A DNA stretch of 64,000 nt from Glycine soja (taxonomy: Eukaryota; Streptophyta; Magnoliopsida; Fabales; Fabaceae): the NCBI RefSeq assembly GCF_004193775.1, contig NC_041016.1, positions 36,791,334 through 36,855,333 on the forward strand. Direction: 5' to 3'. The notes below the pieces were generated by a model. That model was not told where the DNA came from, searched no databases, and saw nothing but the letters and a program-made list of their open reading frames with translations. Shown one piece after another: positions 1 through 10,590 of this stretch (the first letter of the stretch is position 1; each line of letters begins with the position of its first letter). The translations under genes and the position numbers were made by a program.

Positions 1-280
1 TCAAGTGATTTCATTTCAACATCATCAAGATATGCATGATTCACATTCTCCCCCTTTATCAAGCAAATTCTTTTTGACATCATCGAAACCTGCATGATTT
101 ACATTCTCCCCCTTTTTGATGATGACAACCATTATCCAAGGGTTGATCTTTTTGACATAATCAAAATCTTCATGAATTTACATTCTCCCCCTTTTTGATG
201 ATGACAACCACCTGTAGGTTAGGAGCAACAACAAAGAAAAAATATCTATTTGCATATAGTTTACTCCCCCTTGGTTTTGC
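1..280 (-). mobile_element. 3' internal fragment of a TAATCGATTA-type Sirevirus
   Basis: This stretch matches 4014-4210 closely, which is the zone just upstream of the 3' LTR in the minus-strand element at 2966-6479. It carries at least three copies of a C-run followed by tttttgatgatgac (about 49-60, 102-127, 186-211) and a CCCCCTTGG run near 266. Read on the minus strand these are polypurine tracts of the kind that prime plus-strand DNA synthesis. The LTR it belonged to must lie left of the window. At 280 it is joined directly to plus-strand sequence of the same family, so it is a truncated remnant. No coding capacity is seen. Confidence 0.7.
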
Positions 281-724
281 TTGATTAATATTGTATGCTT
301 GTTAGTATAATTGATTGATAGAGTTAGATGATGTTCTTAGATAATAGAAATAGGTAATTTTTAGGAGAAAAGCCTTGTTTGGTGTTCTGATAATCGATTA
401 CCATTACGTGTAATCGATTACACAAGAACAGGTAGCTTGTAATCGATTACAGATCCCTGTAATCGATTACCAGTAGGCAGTATGGTCCTGTAATCAATTA
501 CAAAGCCCTGTAATTGATTATCATTCGTCCTCCACTATAAATAACATGTGTTTCAAACGTTGCAGCCACGAAACTCATGATTGTGGCACCCTTTTTTTTC
601 CCCAAACTTCAAATACTCATATCTTCTTGGTTTCTTAACCAAATCACATCCCACAAAGCACAAACTTCATCATTTTCAATCCTCTTTTGATTCCATTGAT
701 TGAAATCTACAAAAACTTCCTCAA
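281..724 (+). promoter_or_regulatory. Putative internal promoter of the env-like ORF: palindrome array plus TATA box
   Basis: Six TAATCGATTA-type palindromes start at 391, 411, 440, 460, 491 and 511; the last two have one base changed (TAATCAATTA, TAATTGATTA). They form three pairs with 20-bp spacing inside each pair and 29-31 bp between pairs. A TATA box, CTATAAATA, follows at 535-543, and the env-like ATG lies at 725. The minus-strand relative at 38689-38847 has the same order and almost the same TATA-to-ATG distance. 281-390 is homologous to the pol-env spacer of that copy. The promoter function is inferred from this layout. Confidence 0.6.
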
Positions 725-1867
725 ATGGCTGAATCAATGAAAAAGCGGAAGGGCTCTTCCACCACCATTGCCTCTGCTGGCCATCGATGCCACAGACCAT
801 CTGAAGCACCCACAACACCAGTTCCTCCTTCCTTGTCATCTCCATGATCATCTACTCTATTTTATTCAGATGATCAACGTCTACGGTACTCTTCTCAATT
901 TTCTACTAGAATCATATTAGACCCTAAGTACCTAGACATAGCTTTCTTTGATAATGAGACATTTGACTGCTATTAAGTATTTCAAAACTCTGGCTTAGTT
1001 GATTTTATGTCTTTAAAGTTGCCTCATTATCCTAAACTAGTTAGAGTCTTTTACAGTAACTTAAGAATTCAGGATAGTACACTTTACTCTGAGGTGCATG
1101 GTATTCCTCTTGTCATTGATCAATCTCTGTTTTTCTCATTGACTAAATTACCTAGTCAAGATGTTCCTTTTGAGGGCACTGTTGTTGATGACTGGAAGTT
1201 CGACTATTCGAGTCATGATGCTCACGGTATGGTCTGTAGTGACCAGGCTGATATGATCGGCAGATTGCTTGTCGGGTCATTAACCTTTGATTGCCGCATC
1301 ATGCACTACATCATTGTTAGAATTTTGTTACCCCGTTCGTCTAATCTTGCTTAAGCCTTCGAGGAGGACTTGATTTTGATGTGGGCTTTTCTTACCGATC
1401 GTCAGATCAACTGGGCCCACTTGGTTAAGTATCGTATGCATAAGGCATTACGGACCAATGCACCTCTTTCGTATCCTCAGTTAGTCACTCTTTTTCTTCG
1501 TCACTTTCAAATTCCTCTCGATGATGAACCCTTTGTTCAAGTCAAGATATCTTTTGCCATTGGTGCTGGAGCGATAACTTCTTTTAGGTACCGTAAGGAT
1601 ATTGATGGACAATGGATTAGGAAACAAGATTTACCACCACTGATTCCTGATGAGCGTACTCCATCTCCTCTGCCACATAGAGATGCCTCCTCTACTCTTA
1701 TGCATGAAGTCCTTTCTGAACTACGTGGCCTTCGAGGGTTCGTTGGTGACCGTTTGGATTCCATGGATGCTCATTTTGAAGGCATGGATACATGGATTAC
1801 TCAGCTTGAAGACGACATGGGTTTCATTCGCTGTTGCTTCCACCGGCTGCCCTATAGTTCTTTCTAG
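725..1867 (+). pseudogene. Env-like (third ORF) protein of a TAATCGATTA Sirevirus, broken by three stops
   Basis: One reading frame of about 380 codons runs from the ATG at 725 to the stop at 1865-1867. It contains three in-frame nonsense codons: TGA at 845, TAA at 974 and TAA at 1352. The product starts with a basic, Ser-rich N-terminus (MAESMKKRKGSS). A globular part follows with FMSLKLPHYPKLVRVFY, VPFEGTVVDDWKFD and IMHYIIVRILLPRSS, and the end is a Leu/Asp-rich, possibly coiled-coil segment. It is collinear with the minus-strand ORF at 38508-37408, which has one stop. The middle resembles the putative plant transposon protein domain found in Sirevirus env-like products. That assignment is from memory, and no signal peptide or fusion peptide is visible. 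The element's gag and pol are missing upstream. Confidence 0.75.
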
Positions 1868-2210
1868 TAGTTCTTTATTTCAGCCATGTATTTGGCTTTT
1901 ATTGTTTTAGTTATGGTTAACTTGCACTTTTATTACTATTTCTAGACTTTAAATTGATTGGTTAAGACTTTGTGTGGTCTGCTTCAGTTTATGACTGACT
2001 TAGTTTACTATTGATTGTTTTCCTTAGTTCTTTTCCTTATACGTTGTTGGCTTTTTGATGTTGCCAAAGGGGGAGAGAACATGGGTTAGAAATCATTAAC
2101 TTAGGCGTAAATTCCAAAAGATAGGGGGAGTAAGGGTTGTGTATGCGCTATCAAATTGTATATAGTTTATCTTGATTTCATGATATTGTCATCATCAAAA
2201 AGGGAGAGAT
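1868..2210 (+). mobile_element. 3' untranslated zone with repeated polypurine tracts
   Basis: This non-coding stretch lies between the env-like stop and the 3' LTR. It carries three plus-strand purine runs: AAAGGGGGAGAGAA near 2067, ATAGGGGGAG near 2122, and AAAAAGGGAGAGAT at 2197-2210. The last one abuts the LTR start TGTAGAAGC at 2211 and is therefore the working PPT. Several upstream PPT-like runs are a known Sirevirus trait. Confidence 0.7.
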
Positions 2211-2965
2211 TGTAGAAGCAAGATATTTTGATGTTTTGATGATGCCAAAGGATCAAGTGCTTCTCAATTTTTATTCAAGACAAGAATCCAAGAATCCAAG
2301 AAAATCAAGATATATGATCAAGTTGATCTCAGGAATCTTAGGAAGAAGTTTCCAAATTGAAAAAGCAAAAGGTTTGGCCAAAGAATTTTATCTAAATCAT
2401 TTTAAATTGAGATTTACTCTCTGGTAATCGATTACTAGTGGCCAATATGCTTTCTGAAAAGGTTTTAAATATTTTAGAAAGCATGTAATCGATTACACAT
2501 GGCTTGCAATCGATTACCAGAGGTTTGGAACGTTTTAAAAAAGTCATAAAAAATATGAATTTAAATTTCAAAGTTGTGTAATCGATTACAGTAAGTTGGT
2601 AATCGATTACCAGTGTTTAAATATTCATATTTCAAATGAAAAGAGTCATAACTATTCAAAAGTAACTGTGTAATCGATTACACCATTATTATAATCGATT
2701 ACCAGTGAGGACTTTCGAATATAACTCCCAACAGTTACATATTTTCAAATGTTTTTTGAATGGCCATCAAAGGCCTATATATAAGTAACTTGGGATACGA
2801 AAATTGTTGAGAGTTTTTATTGCCCAAAAGTCTTATCCTCTCAAAAGATTAAGAGAGTTTTGTTTAACTGAAATGTCTTATCCTCTCAAAAAGGATTCTT
2901 TGGACAAACACTTTTATATTCAATAAGGAATCTTGATTGATCTTCAATTGTAATATCTTTCTCCT
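2211..2965 (+). repeat. Truncated 3' LTR (plus strand) of the env-bearing Sirevirus
   Basis: The LTR starts TGTAGAAGC right after the PPT. U3 holds six full or near TAATCGATTA palindromes in three pairs between about 2422 and 2700, the same plan as in the other LTRs of the family. A TATA box (CTATATATAAG) lies at about 2774-2784. U5 is cut at 2965 where another LTR begins, so the 3' end and the target-site copy are missing. Confidence 0.75.
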
Positions 2966-3987
2966 TGTTAGACCAGCGGCCTCAATAACTTAAGAGGGAT
3001 AGGCTTAGAATGCAGAAGAAGAAGCAATCAATTTAATAATGTTCTTAAAACATGCAAGACAAAATTGATTGCACCAAAATCGATGAGATAAGGGAAGAGA
3101 GAATGCAAACACAATTTTATACTGGTTTGACAAAGTCCGTGCCTACGTCCAGTACTCAAGCAACCCACTCGAGATTTTCCACTCCCTTTGTAAAAATCCG
3201 TTTACAAAGTTTGAACCACACAGGGACAACCCATCCCTTGTGTTCAGGAATCCTTACAACTTAAGAGACCCTCAGTCCCTTAAAATGAGAAGAAAGAAAG
3301 AAGAATTCTCTCTTGAAGAGAAAGATATTACAATTGAAGTCCATGGATAAACTCTTAATGGATTTGCAAGTGTTTTCCCAAGAGATTCTTTTGAGAGAGC
3401 ATTTGGCAATGAAGTTCTCTTGGAATCTCTCTCATTTCCTTTTGAGAGGATAAGACATTTTGAACAAGAAAAACTCCCTCTTCAAAATTCGTGCCCATGT
3501 GACCTATTTATAGGCCTTTGATGGCCATTCACAAATCCAATAAAAAGATGTGACTGTTGGCAGATTTTCTGAAAGCTCTCGACTGGTAATCGATTACAAT
3601 GTTTGTGTAATCGATTGCACAATTATAATTTGAAGGGTCATGACTTTTGAATTTGAATTTCAGGAGTTTCGTGGCTGGTAATCGATTACAGACATATGGT
3701 AATCGATTACATGTTCAAAATTCAAATTCAAAACCCTTTTGAACAACTCTTTTTCATTCTTCCCATCTGGTAATCGATTACACTTCCTAGTAATCGATTA
3801 CCAGATCCTTGCATGACTTTGAAACCCTTTGTTTTGAGGAAAGGCTTGATCTTTAGTGAATCTTGAAATAAGGCTTTGTTTGTTGAAGCAATCTTGAATT
3901 AATCTTGAAGAAAATGCTTATCCTTTGAAGCGGCCTTGTTTGATTCTTCTTTGGCATCATCAAAATTCATGTATTCATACATTCACA
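2966..3987 (-). repeat. 3' LTR (left) of a 3.5-kb pol-less Sirevirus
   Basis: It begins TGTTAGACC and ends TTCACA on the plus strand. It is nearly the same as 5446-6479, with a few percent difference by eye. It contains three palindrome pairs; the first pair starts at 3587 and 3608 (21 bp apart), and the other two are spaced 21 and 20 bp. A C-rich tract follows at 3988, the minus-strand PPT. The five bases before it (CTCCT) do not match those after the right LTR (AAGAC), so no target-site duplication frames this element. Confidence 0.85.
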
Positions 3988-5445
3988 TTCTTCCCCTTTT
4001 TGATGATGACAATCAAGTGATTTCATTTCGACATCATCAAGATATGCATGATTCACATTCTCCTCCTTTATCAAGCAAACTCTTTTTGATATCATCGAAA
4101 CCTGCATGATTTACATTCTCCCTATTTTTGATGATGACAACCACCTGTAGGTTAGGAGCAACAACAAAGAAAAAATATCTATTTGCATATAGTTTACTCC
4201 CCCTTGGTTTTGCAATGATTTTTTATATGAGACAATTGAAGTTTTCATATTATTTTTTCATATATAAAAAGTTGTCTCATAAAGAATAGATAATTTTTCC
4301 TTACTATTTTATCTTTTATCTTTCTCTCCCCCTTTGTCGACATAAAAAACAAATCATGAATAGAGAGGAGAAAAATGTTACCACTTATTGCAATGTATGA
4401 GAATCAAGTGATACTAAAAGGAATTAAAACAATCATTCAATATTAATCAAGCAAAAAAAAGTACAATAACACATCAATAAAAAACACAATCAATCAAACA
4501 TACAATCAAAAGCAATCAACAAAACACAATAAAAAACAATTATTAAAGACAATCATCAAATACAGTCAAACACACAATCAAAAGCAATCATCAAAACATA
4601 ATCGAAAACAATTATCTAAGACAATCAACATAACTATCAATCATAATCATCAATGACAATAAAAAATTTAAGCATTAAACAAGTATCAAAACTCAATCAA
4701 AAGTTAACAATCATAGACAAAAATCATCAAAAGCAATCAATCAAAGACAAGTGACCTGTTGGTATCATTTGATATTACTTGTTGGGCTTGTTGATCAAGT
4801 GGCCTTTGTTTGTTGTCTTCATAAATCACATATCCATTTATCTTAGGGAGAAATATGAATAAACTTTGATGCATGCCATGTGTTTGGAGAAATTGCTGTC
4901 AATGTATCGACTTTGCTCTTCTCCATTTTCATAGTTATTCATCATGATACCCAGACTTATGATTTTATTCTCTGAATCACTCAAAGAATTTATGACATTA
5001 TCTTCCCAAGTGATGTATCCTTTCTTTTCTTTCTTCTCTTTGAAATTCCTCTTGTCATATTTTTAATTCTTCTTTTGAAGACAGGACAATTGAATCTCAT
5101 GTGCCCAGATTGATCACATTCAACATTTTGGGGCTAAAGAGGAATCTTCTTCTTTCTTCTTTCTTCTTTCATCATCATCTTCTTTCTTCTCTAGTTTTTT
5201 TTATGTAGTTGAATTTCTCTCTACTATTCTAGGAATAAAGGAATCAAATTCAATGGCTTCCCATATCTTTAAATCTATGGCTTCTTTAAAGATCTGCATT
5301 CGGGTTTTCCAATAATGATAACCCTCATCATTGAACATAAGAGGCCTATTAATAGATTTTCCCTCAGGAAATGGAAAGTTGGATGAGGCCATATCTATTC
5401 TTGAAGTTTTTAAACTTTAGACAAGAACCCTACTCTGATACCACT
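3988..5445 (-). mobile_element. Internal region of the pol-less Sirevirus
   Basis: Only 1.46 kb separates the two LTRs, and no protease, integrase, reverse transcriptase or RNase H is present. From left to right it holds PPT-like tracts and a leader copy matching 1-280. A short inverted repeat around TATGAGACAA lies at about 4225-4280, followed by a strikingly G-poor CAATCA-type repeat zone (about 4440-4755). Degraded gag C-terminal sequence with a damaged CCHC knuckle lies at about 5040-5140, then the gag N-terminus, then a primer-binding site at 5432-5443 (complement of TGGTATCAGAGT, initiator tRNA-Met type). It is best seen as a deletion derivative that depended on relatives for movement. 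Confidence 0.75.
5201..5392 (-). pseudogene. Gag N-terminal fragment
   Basis: This 63-codon ORF starts MASSNFPFPEGKSINRP and contains YHYWKTRMQIFKEAIDL, the opening of copia/Sirevirus Gag (a DUF4219/UBN2-like start). It is close to the gag start of the element at 49917, which has a stop where this one reads Glu at codon 10. It ends at a TAG, after which only broken gag sequence remains. The ATG lies about 40 bases downstream of the primer-binding site, as expected for a gag start. Confidence 0.8.
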
Positions 5446-6479
5446 TGTTAGACCGGCAGCCTCAATAACTTAAGAGGAATAGGCTTAGAATGCAGAAGAA
5501 GAAGCAATCAATTTAATAATGTTCTTCAAACATGCAAGACAAAATTGATTGCACCAAAATAGATGAGATATGGGAAGAGAGAATGCAAACACATTTTTAT
5601 ACTGGTTCGGCAAAGTCCGTGCCTACGTCCAATACTCAAGCAACCCACTTGAGATTTTCCACTCCCTTTGTAAAAATCCGTTTACAAAGTTTGAACCACA
5701 CAGGGACAACCCATCCCTTGTATTCAGGAATCCTTACAACTTAAGAGACCCTCAGTCCCTTAATCAATCTCTTTGAATGAGAAGAAAGAAAGAAGAATTC
5801 TCTCTTGAAGAGAAAGATATTACAATTGAAGTCCATGGAGAGACTCTTAATGGATTTGCAAGTGTTTACCCAAGAGTTTCTTTTGAGAGAACATTTGGCA
5901 ATGAAGTTCTCTTGGAATCTCTCTCATTTCCTTTTGAGAGGATAAGACATTTTGAACAAGCAAAACTCCCTCTTCAAAATTCGTGCTCAAGTCACCTATT
6001 TATAGGCCTTTGATGGTCATTCACAAATCCTATCAAAAGATGTGACTGTTGGCAGATTTTCTGAAAACTCTCCACTGGTAATCAATTACAATGTTTGTGT
6101 AATCGATTACACAGTTATAATTTGAGGGGTCATGACTTTTGAATTTGAATTTCAGGAGTTTCGTGGCTGGTAATCAATTACAGACATATGGTAATCGATT
6201 ACATGTTCAAAATTCAAATTCTTAACCCTTTTCAACAGCTCTTTTTCATTCTTCCCTTCTGGTAATCGATTACACTTCCTGGTAATCGATTACCAGAGCC
6301 TTGCATGACATTGAAACCCTTTGTTTTGAGGCAAGGCTTGATCTTTAGTGAATCTTGAAACAAGGCTTTGTTTGTTGAAGCAATCTTGAATTAATCTTGA
6401 AGCAAATGTTTATCCTTTGAAGCGGCCTTGTTTGATTCTTCTTTGGGATCATCAAAATTCATGTATTCATACATTCACA
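5446..6479 (-). repeat. 5' LTR (right) of the pol-less Sirevirus
   Basis: It starts TGTTAGACC next to the primer-binding site and ends TTCACA at 6479, where Tekay gag sequence begins abruptly. It carries the same paired TAATCGATTA palindromes as the left LTR, two of them with a C-to-T change to TAATCAATTA. Confidence 0.85.
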
Positions 6480-6817
6480 AAGACATCCCAGGTCACATCT
6501 TGACCTTTATCATCTAGGCATTGGTGAGTATTCTCCCACCAATACTCAGCTTCTTCCACCGGAGTGTATGTTCCAAAAGCAACTTTTTGCCCCTCCGGAC
6601 ATGCCATCACTCGGAAAATTTTCTCAATTTCCCTTATCCAATTATGAGCACCATCAGGGTTGTATCCTCCATTGAAAGCAGGAGGATTGTTTCGTTGGAA
6701 GTGGTCCAACCCTTGGTACTCAACAGCTCCAGCAACTTATCCCCTATTTGGATTCCTTATAGCTTGAGCTAAGGCTTGGAGAGCATCAACTATCGCATGA
6801 TCATTCCTTCCAGCCAT
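6480..6817 (-). pseudogene. Tekay/Del-type Gag N-terminal fragment
   Basis: The frame starts at the ATG at 6817 (MAGRNDHAIVDALQALAQ) and passes an in-frame TAA at about 6734-6736. It continues with LDHFQRNNPPAFNGGY, WIREIEKIFRVMACPEGQK and EEAEYWWE, the classic retrotransposon gag region of plant chromoviruses. It is cut at 6480 by the neighbouring LTR, so the rest of the capsid domain and the zinc knuckle are gone. It lies downstream of the 7296-10238 LTR on the minus strand and so belongs to a second internal domain sharing that LTR. Confidence 0.85.
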
Positions 6818-7295
6818 CACTCCTTGCACACACGAGGAAGTGAGACATGGAAAGAATACACACAAGAAAAGAGCAACACAAAAATCACAACCATCACAAG
6901 TCCCTACTTGGTTACTTTTGAGAGTTGATGCCTCGAGAAAGCATTCCTCTAAACTAGTCCTCTCTCGAGACATTAACACTCACTTTCCATCATTTGTATT
7001 TCTTGATTGTTTTCCATATCATCCCGTTGCACTTCAACAATTATACAGATGGCCAGTCTGATAACTCATGACACGGCATTGAAACTCATGGTATAGCAGA
7101 CATCAGGAAAACAAACATGATATGACTACAACAATCAAATCTTTATAACTCATGGAAACACAACAAAATGAGTAAGTTCCAATTGCAACCAACAAACATC
7201 AAGCATTCAACAAGGAACCCACAAAATGCACAGAAAAACATAGTAGACTCATAACTCACTGGCTGAAAAGGTTCGACCGACTTTGATACCACTAA
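6818..7295 (-). mobile_element. Tekay 5' leader and primer-binding site
   Basis: This is the untranslated leader between the LTR and the gag ATG. Four bases inside the LTR edge the plus strand reads TGATACCA (7284-7291). Its complement TGGTATCA is a short initiator tRNA-Met type primer-binding site. Nothing else is recognised here. Confidence 0.65.
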
Positions 7296-10238
7296 TGTAA
7301 TGACCCGCCTCGCTGCTACGATATCACCACTTTAAAACGCAAAAAAATTTCATTTTAGATGAAAAACTCTGTTAATTTGCTTATGAAAAATGAAAGTAAT
7401 TTTTTTTTCTCGACATACATACACCAAACAATGCACCATTACTTAAGTGAATATATATATATAGGAATAGTAACTCAATACACATCATACACATAATGGA
7501 AAGTAAATTTGTTCATACATATAATTAAATTTTTGATTTACATCTTCAAATCAACAAAAAGAATTACGAAACCATCTATGGAGGAGTTGATTAACAAAAC
7601 ACAACTCTCTCCCAAAATAATCCCAACGTCATCACGTCGGCTTGATGGCTCCACAAAAGAATCTCACTTCTTGTCCTCTACTGCTGTCATTCTGCTTCCA
7701 AGAATGAAGGTTCGCAATCATCACAGGTACCAACTACACGGTACAAAAATTGTGAGGGGTGAGTTTATTATAAAAGAAAATTAATGCCAAAATCAAATAA
7801 CCATAATTAGTAAGAAGACATTAACAAATATCATGAGCTTACACAAACATTCACTAGTCCAACACACACTCAACAAATAGTCATCATCAGTCCATAGTTC
7901 CAATCAATCATGCTCAGTATGATGCATGCACCTGACATTAACTCTCAAATGCAATGTGGTACCATCCTCAAGGAAATAGCCTAAGCGTGTCTACACGACA
8001 CTCTCACTTAGGAAAACTAGGCAGTAAGTGTCAAGGTCACCCTGTCGTGCACAGGCAACTCCCCCCCCCCCCCCATGGTGATCAGCCTGAGTCTGAAGGG
8101 AGTTCCAAACAGAGTGACATACCCCCTAGTACAAGTATTCCTCATCACAAGAAACTACAAGTACTTACTGACAAAGTTTATACTATTTCCATGTCATATG
8201 AAGTATGAAACATGGGCACCATCAAATGCATGACTGTGGATAATTAAGATTCTAAGCCATCCCCCTCCAAAGATGCTTAAAACACTTTAACCACTCTATT
8301 TCCCCCACCAGGGATATCCAACAAGGTTGCTGCACCCCCCCCATGAACATACACATCACATAACATATAAAACATGGGCACCATCAATGCACTGATCGTG
8401 GATAATTAAAGATTCTAAGCCATCCCCCTCCAGAGATGCTTAAAACTCTTTAACCACTCTATTCCCCCCACCAGGGACATCCAACAAGGTCAATGCACCC
8501 CCATGTATATACACAACATACATCATCACAATGCATTTTCAACATCATCCACATTTCATCTCAATATCATCTTCAACATCAACATCATCTCATCTTAATG
8601 ACATTAACAAAAACAACAACATCATCTCATAATAACACAATCATCAATAACAACATCAACTCATGTTAACATAGTCATCAATAACAACATCAACTTATGT
8701 TTACATAGTCAACAATAACAACATCACCTCATATCAATATTATCATAAACATCAACGTCACCTTATATCAATTAATGTCATCAATAGAAATATCATCAGT
8801 AAGTCACACTCCGCATATACATATATAGTTCATGCCTGAGATTCACACTCCCTAGGTCTTCAGACAACACAAGTCTAATAAAAACAATAATGTTATTCGT
8901 CAATAATAGATATATCGCATCCCATTAGTCAAAAACATTATTTTCTTGAAAATCAGCATGCAACAGGGACAGGCATACATCCCCATAGTTAGGTTCCCTG
9001 ACTCCAACTATGGTATCAAAAATGGTAAATTATAATAAACTCCCCTCACCTATCGTGAGCTCTCCTTTAGTTCCTCTTTGCATCGCTCAAAGGTCTCTCT
9101 TGTTCACGCTCGTCAGTCCAAACACAGGGTAATGACAAGGTAATGACAACATTCAGAGTCAAATACCCCTGTCAAACATAAAGGGTTGAGGGGTGTTTCA
9201 GATTCTACAAAAAGGAAACATCATTTTGAAATTTTGATCACGCCAATGTGACCGGGGTTCCGTGAAGGTCACAAAAATAACATCAATGTTATAAAAAGAT
9301 AACTTTTACAATGTCTCATTCTCTAGGGTTTTTCAAAGGAAGTATAAAAACACCCTATTACAGTACCCAACACACATAAGACACTAAGAGGAACTCAAAC
9401 TAACTAGGAGAAGGGTTTAGAAATCAAGATTACCTCAGAGAAGCTATGAAATGGAGGATTGGGGGATTTTCTCCATCGAATCCTTGAGGAGGATTCTGAG
9501 CATTCCGCTCCGATTAAAGTGTTCCTCTTGGTGTGGGGATTCAACGGCAAGCAACGACGGCTTGTAGTGGCCACCAGTGGTCGTGTGTGGTGGAAAAATG
9601 AAGTGTTAAGGTTTGGGTGGCATTTTCGAGAAGAGGAGAGTGAAAAATCGTGTTTTACACGCTGAGGAACGTATTTATAATCTACAGATCTCGCTTAGCG
9701 AGCTCATCTCGCTAAGTCGGAGCCCACTTTTCGTGCTTAACGTGAGAATTCGGGCTTAGCACAACTCCCTCTGCACTAGGGCTTGTTTAGCGGGCCAAGT
9801 CTTGCTGAGCGCAATTCCCTCTCGTGTTGGAAATGCGCTTAGCGCGCCCCTGCTTGCTGAGCACAATTCCCTCTCGGGTTGAAATTGCGCTTAGCATGCC
9901 CTTCTCGCTTAGCGAGACATAAAAGGTTGTTATTTTGAAAACCCCAACGGTCAGACAGTGGAAACATGTCTTCGAAAGCTCCAAGAAAAAAATTTGAAGA
10001 CGATCCAACGATTAAAGAATCCGTTATAGCTATTTTACTGAGATAGGTTTGGGTAAAATCTGAAATCTCATAATTTCAACTTAGTTCAACAAAACTCCAC
10101 ATAACTTAGCATCCACATCAAGAAATTCATACATGACTAATTCAAGTCAACCATATAGTCAAATAACATGATAAATACAATTAAACATCGATTTATAACT
10201 AGTAATATTTCAAGGTGTTACTATTTCAAGGTGTTACA
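7296..10238 (-). repeat. Tekay/Del chromovirus LTR, about 2.9 kb
   Basis: On the minus strand it begins TGTAACACC at 10238 and ends CATTACA at 7296. It serves as the 3' LTR for the pol at 13684-10239 and as the 5' LTR for the gag at 6817-6480. It contains a two-copy repeat of about 160 bp (8208-8368 and 8369-8520), short CAACATCA-type repeats (about 8540-8780) and small C-runs. A TATA box (TTATAAATA, minus) lies at 9672-9680. Upstream of it is a cluster of GCTTAGCGAG-type palindromes at about 9689-9915. Most short ORFs inside it look accidental. Confidence 0.8.
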
Positions 10239-10590
10239 ACTCTCCCACCCTTTTAGAAATTTCGTCCTCGAAATTTTACCTGACTCAAACAAGGATGGAT
10301 AGGCTGCTCGCATCTGACTCTCTAATTTCCACGTGGCATCTTCTCTTGATGCACCTCCTCAGATCACCTTGACCAATGGAATCTCCTTCCCTCTTAGGTG
10401 CTTTGTTCGTCTATCCTCGATCCTCAAAGGCAATGTTTCATATGTCAAGTTCTCCTTCACTTGTACGTAATCCAATTCGATCACATGAGATGGATCATGG
10501 ATATACTTATGGAGTTGAGACACATGAAATACATTGTGAAGATTAGAAACTGACGGGGGTAATGCAATTTGGTATGCCACAGGACTGACT
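10239..10590 (-). pseudogene. Tekay integrase C-terminus, chromodomain and PPT
   Basis: The minus frame reads SPVAYQIALPP, then NLHNVFHVSQLHKYI, the junction typical of chromovirus integrase C-termini. A chromodomain follows with HLRGKEIPLVKVI, a stop, then GGASREDATWKLESQMRAAYP. The stop replaces the conserved Trp (TGG to TGA), so the chromodomain is broken at an aromatic-cage residue. In this family the chromodomain binds histone marks to steer integration into heterochromatin. The purine tract CTAAAAGGGTGGGAGAGT (minus) at 10239-10256 abuts the LTR and is the PPT. At 10590 the frame is interrupted by a TG...CA insertion and resumes at 11456. Confidence 0.8.

Noticed and set aside
7509..8208. 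Short plus-strand ORFs in the Tekay LTR as small genes.
   Set aside because: They lie in LTR sequence with a local duplication and C-runs, and show no domain or start context.
9459..9665. Plus-strand ORF MGDFLHRILEEDSEHS as a host gene piece.
   Set aside because: It lies within the LTR near the minus-strand TATA region, is only 68 codons long, and no family is recognised.
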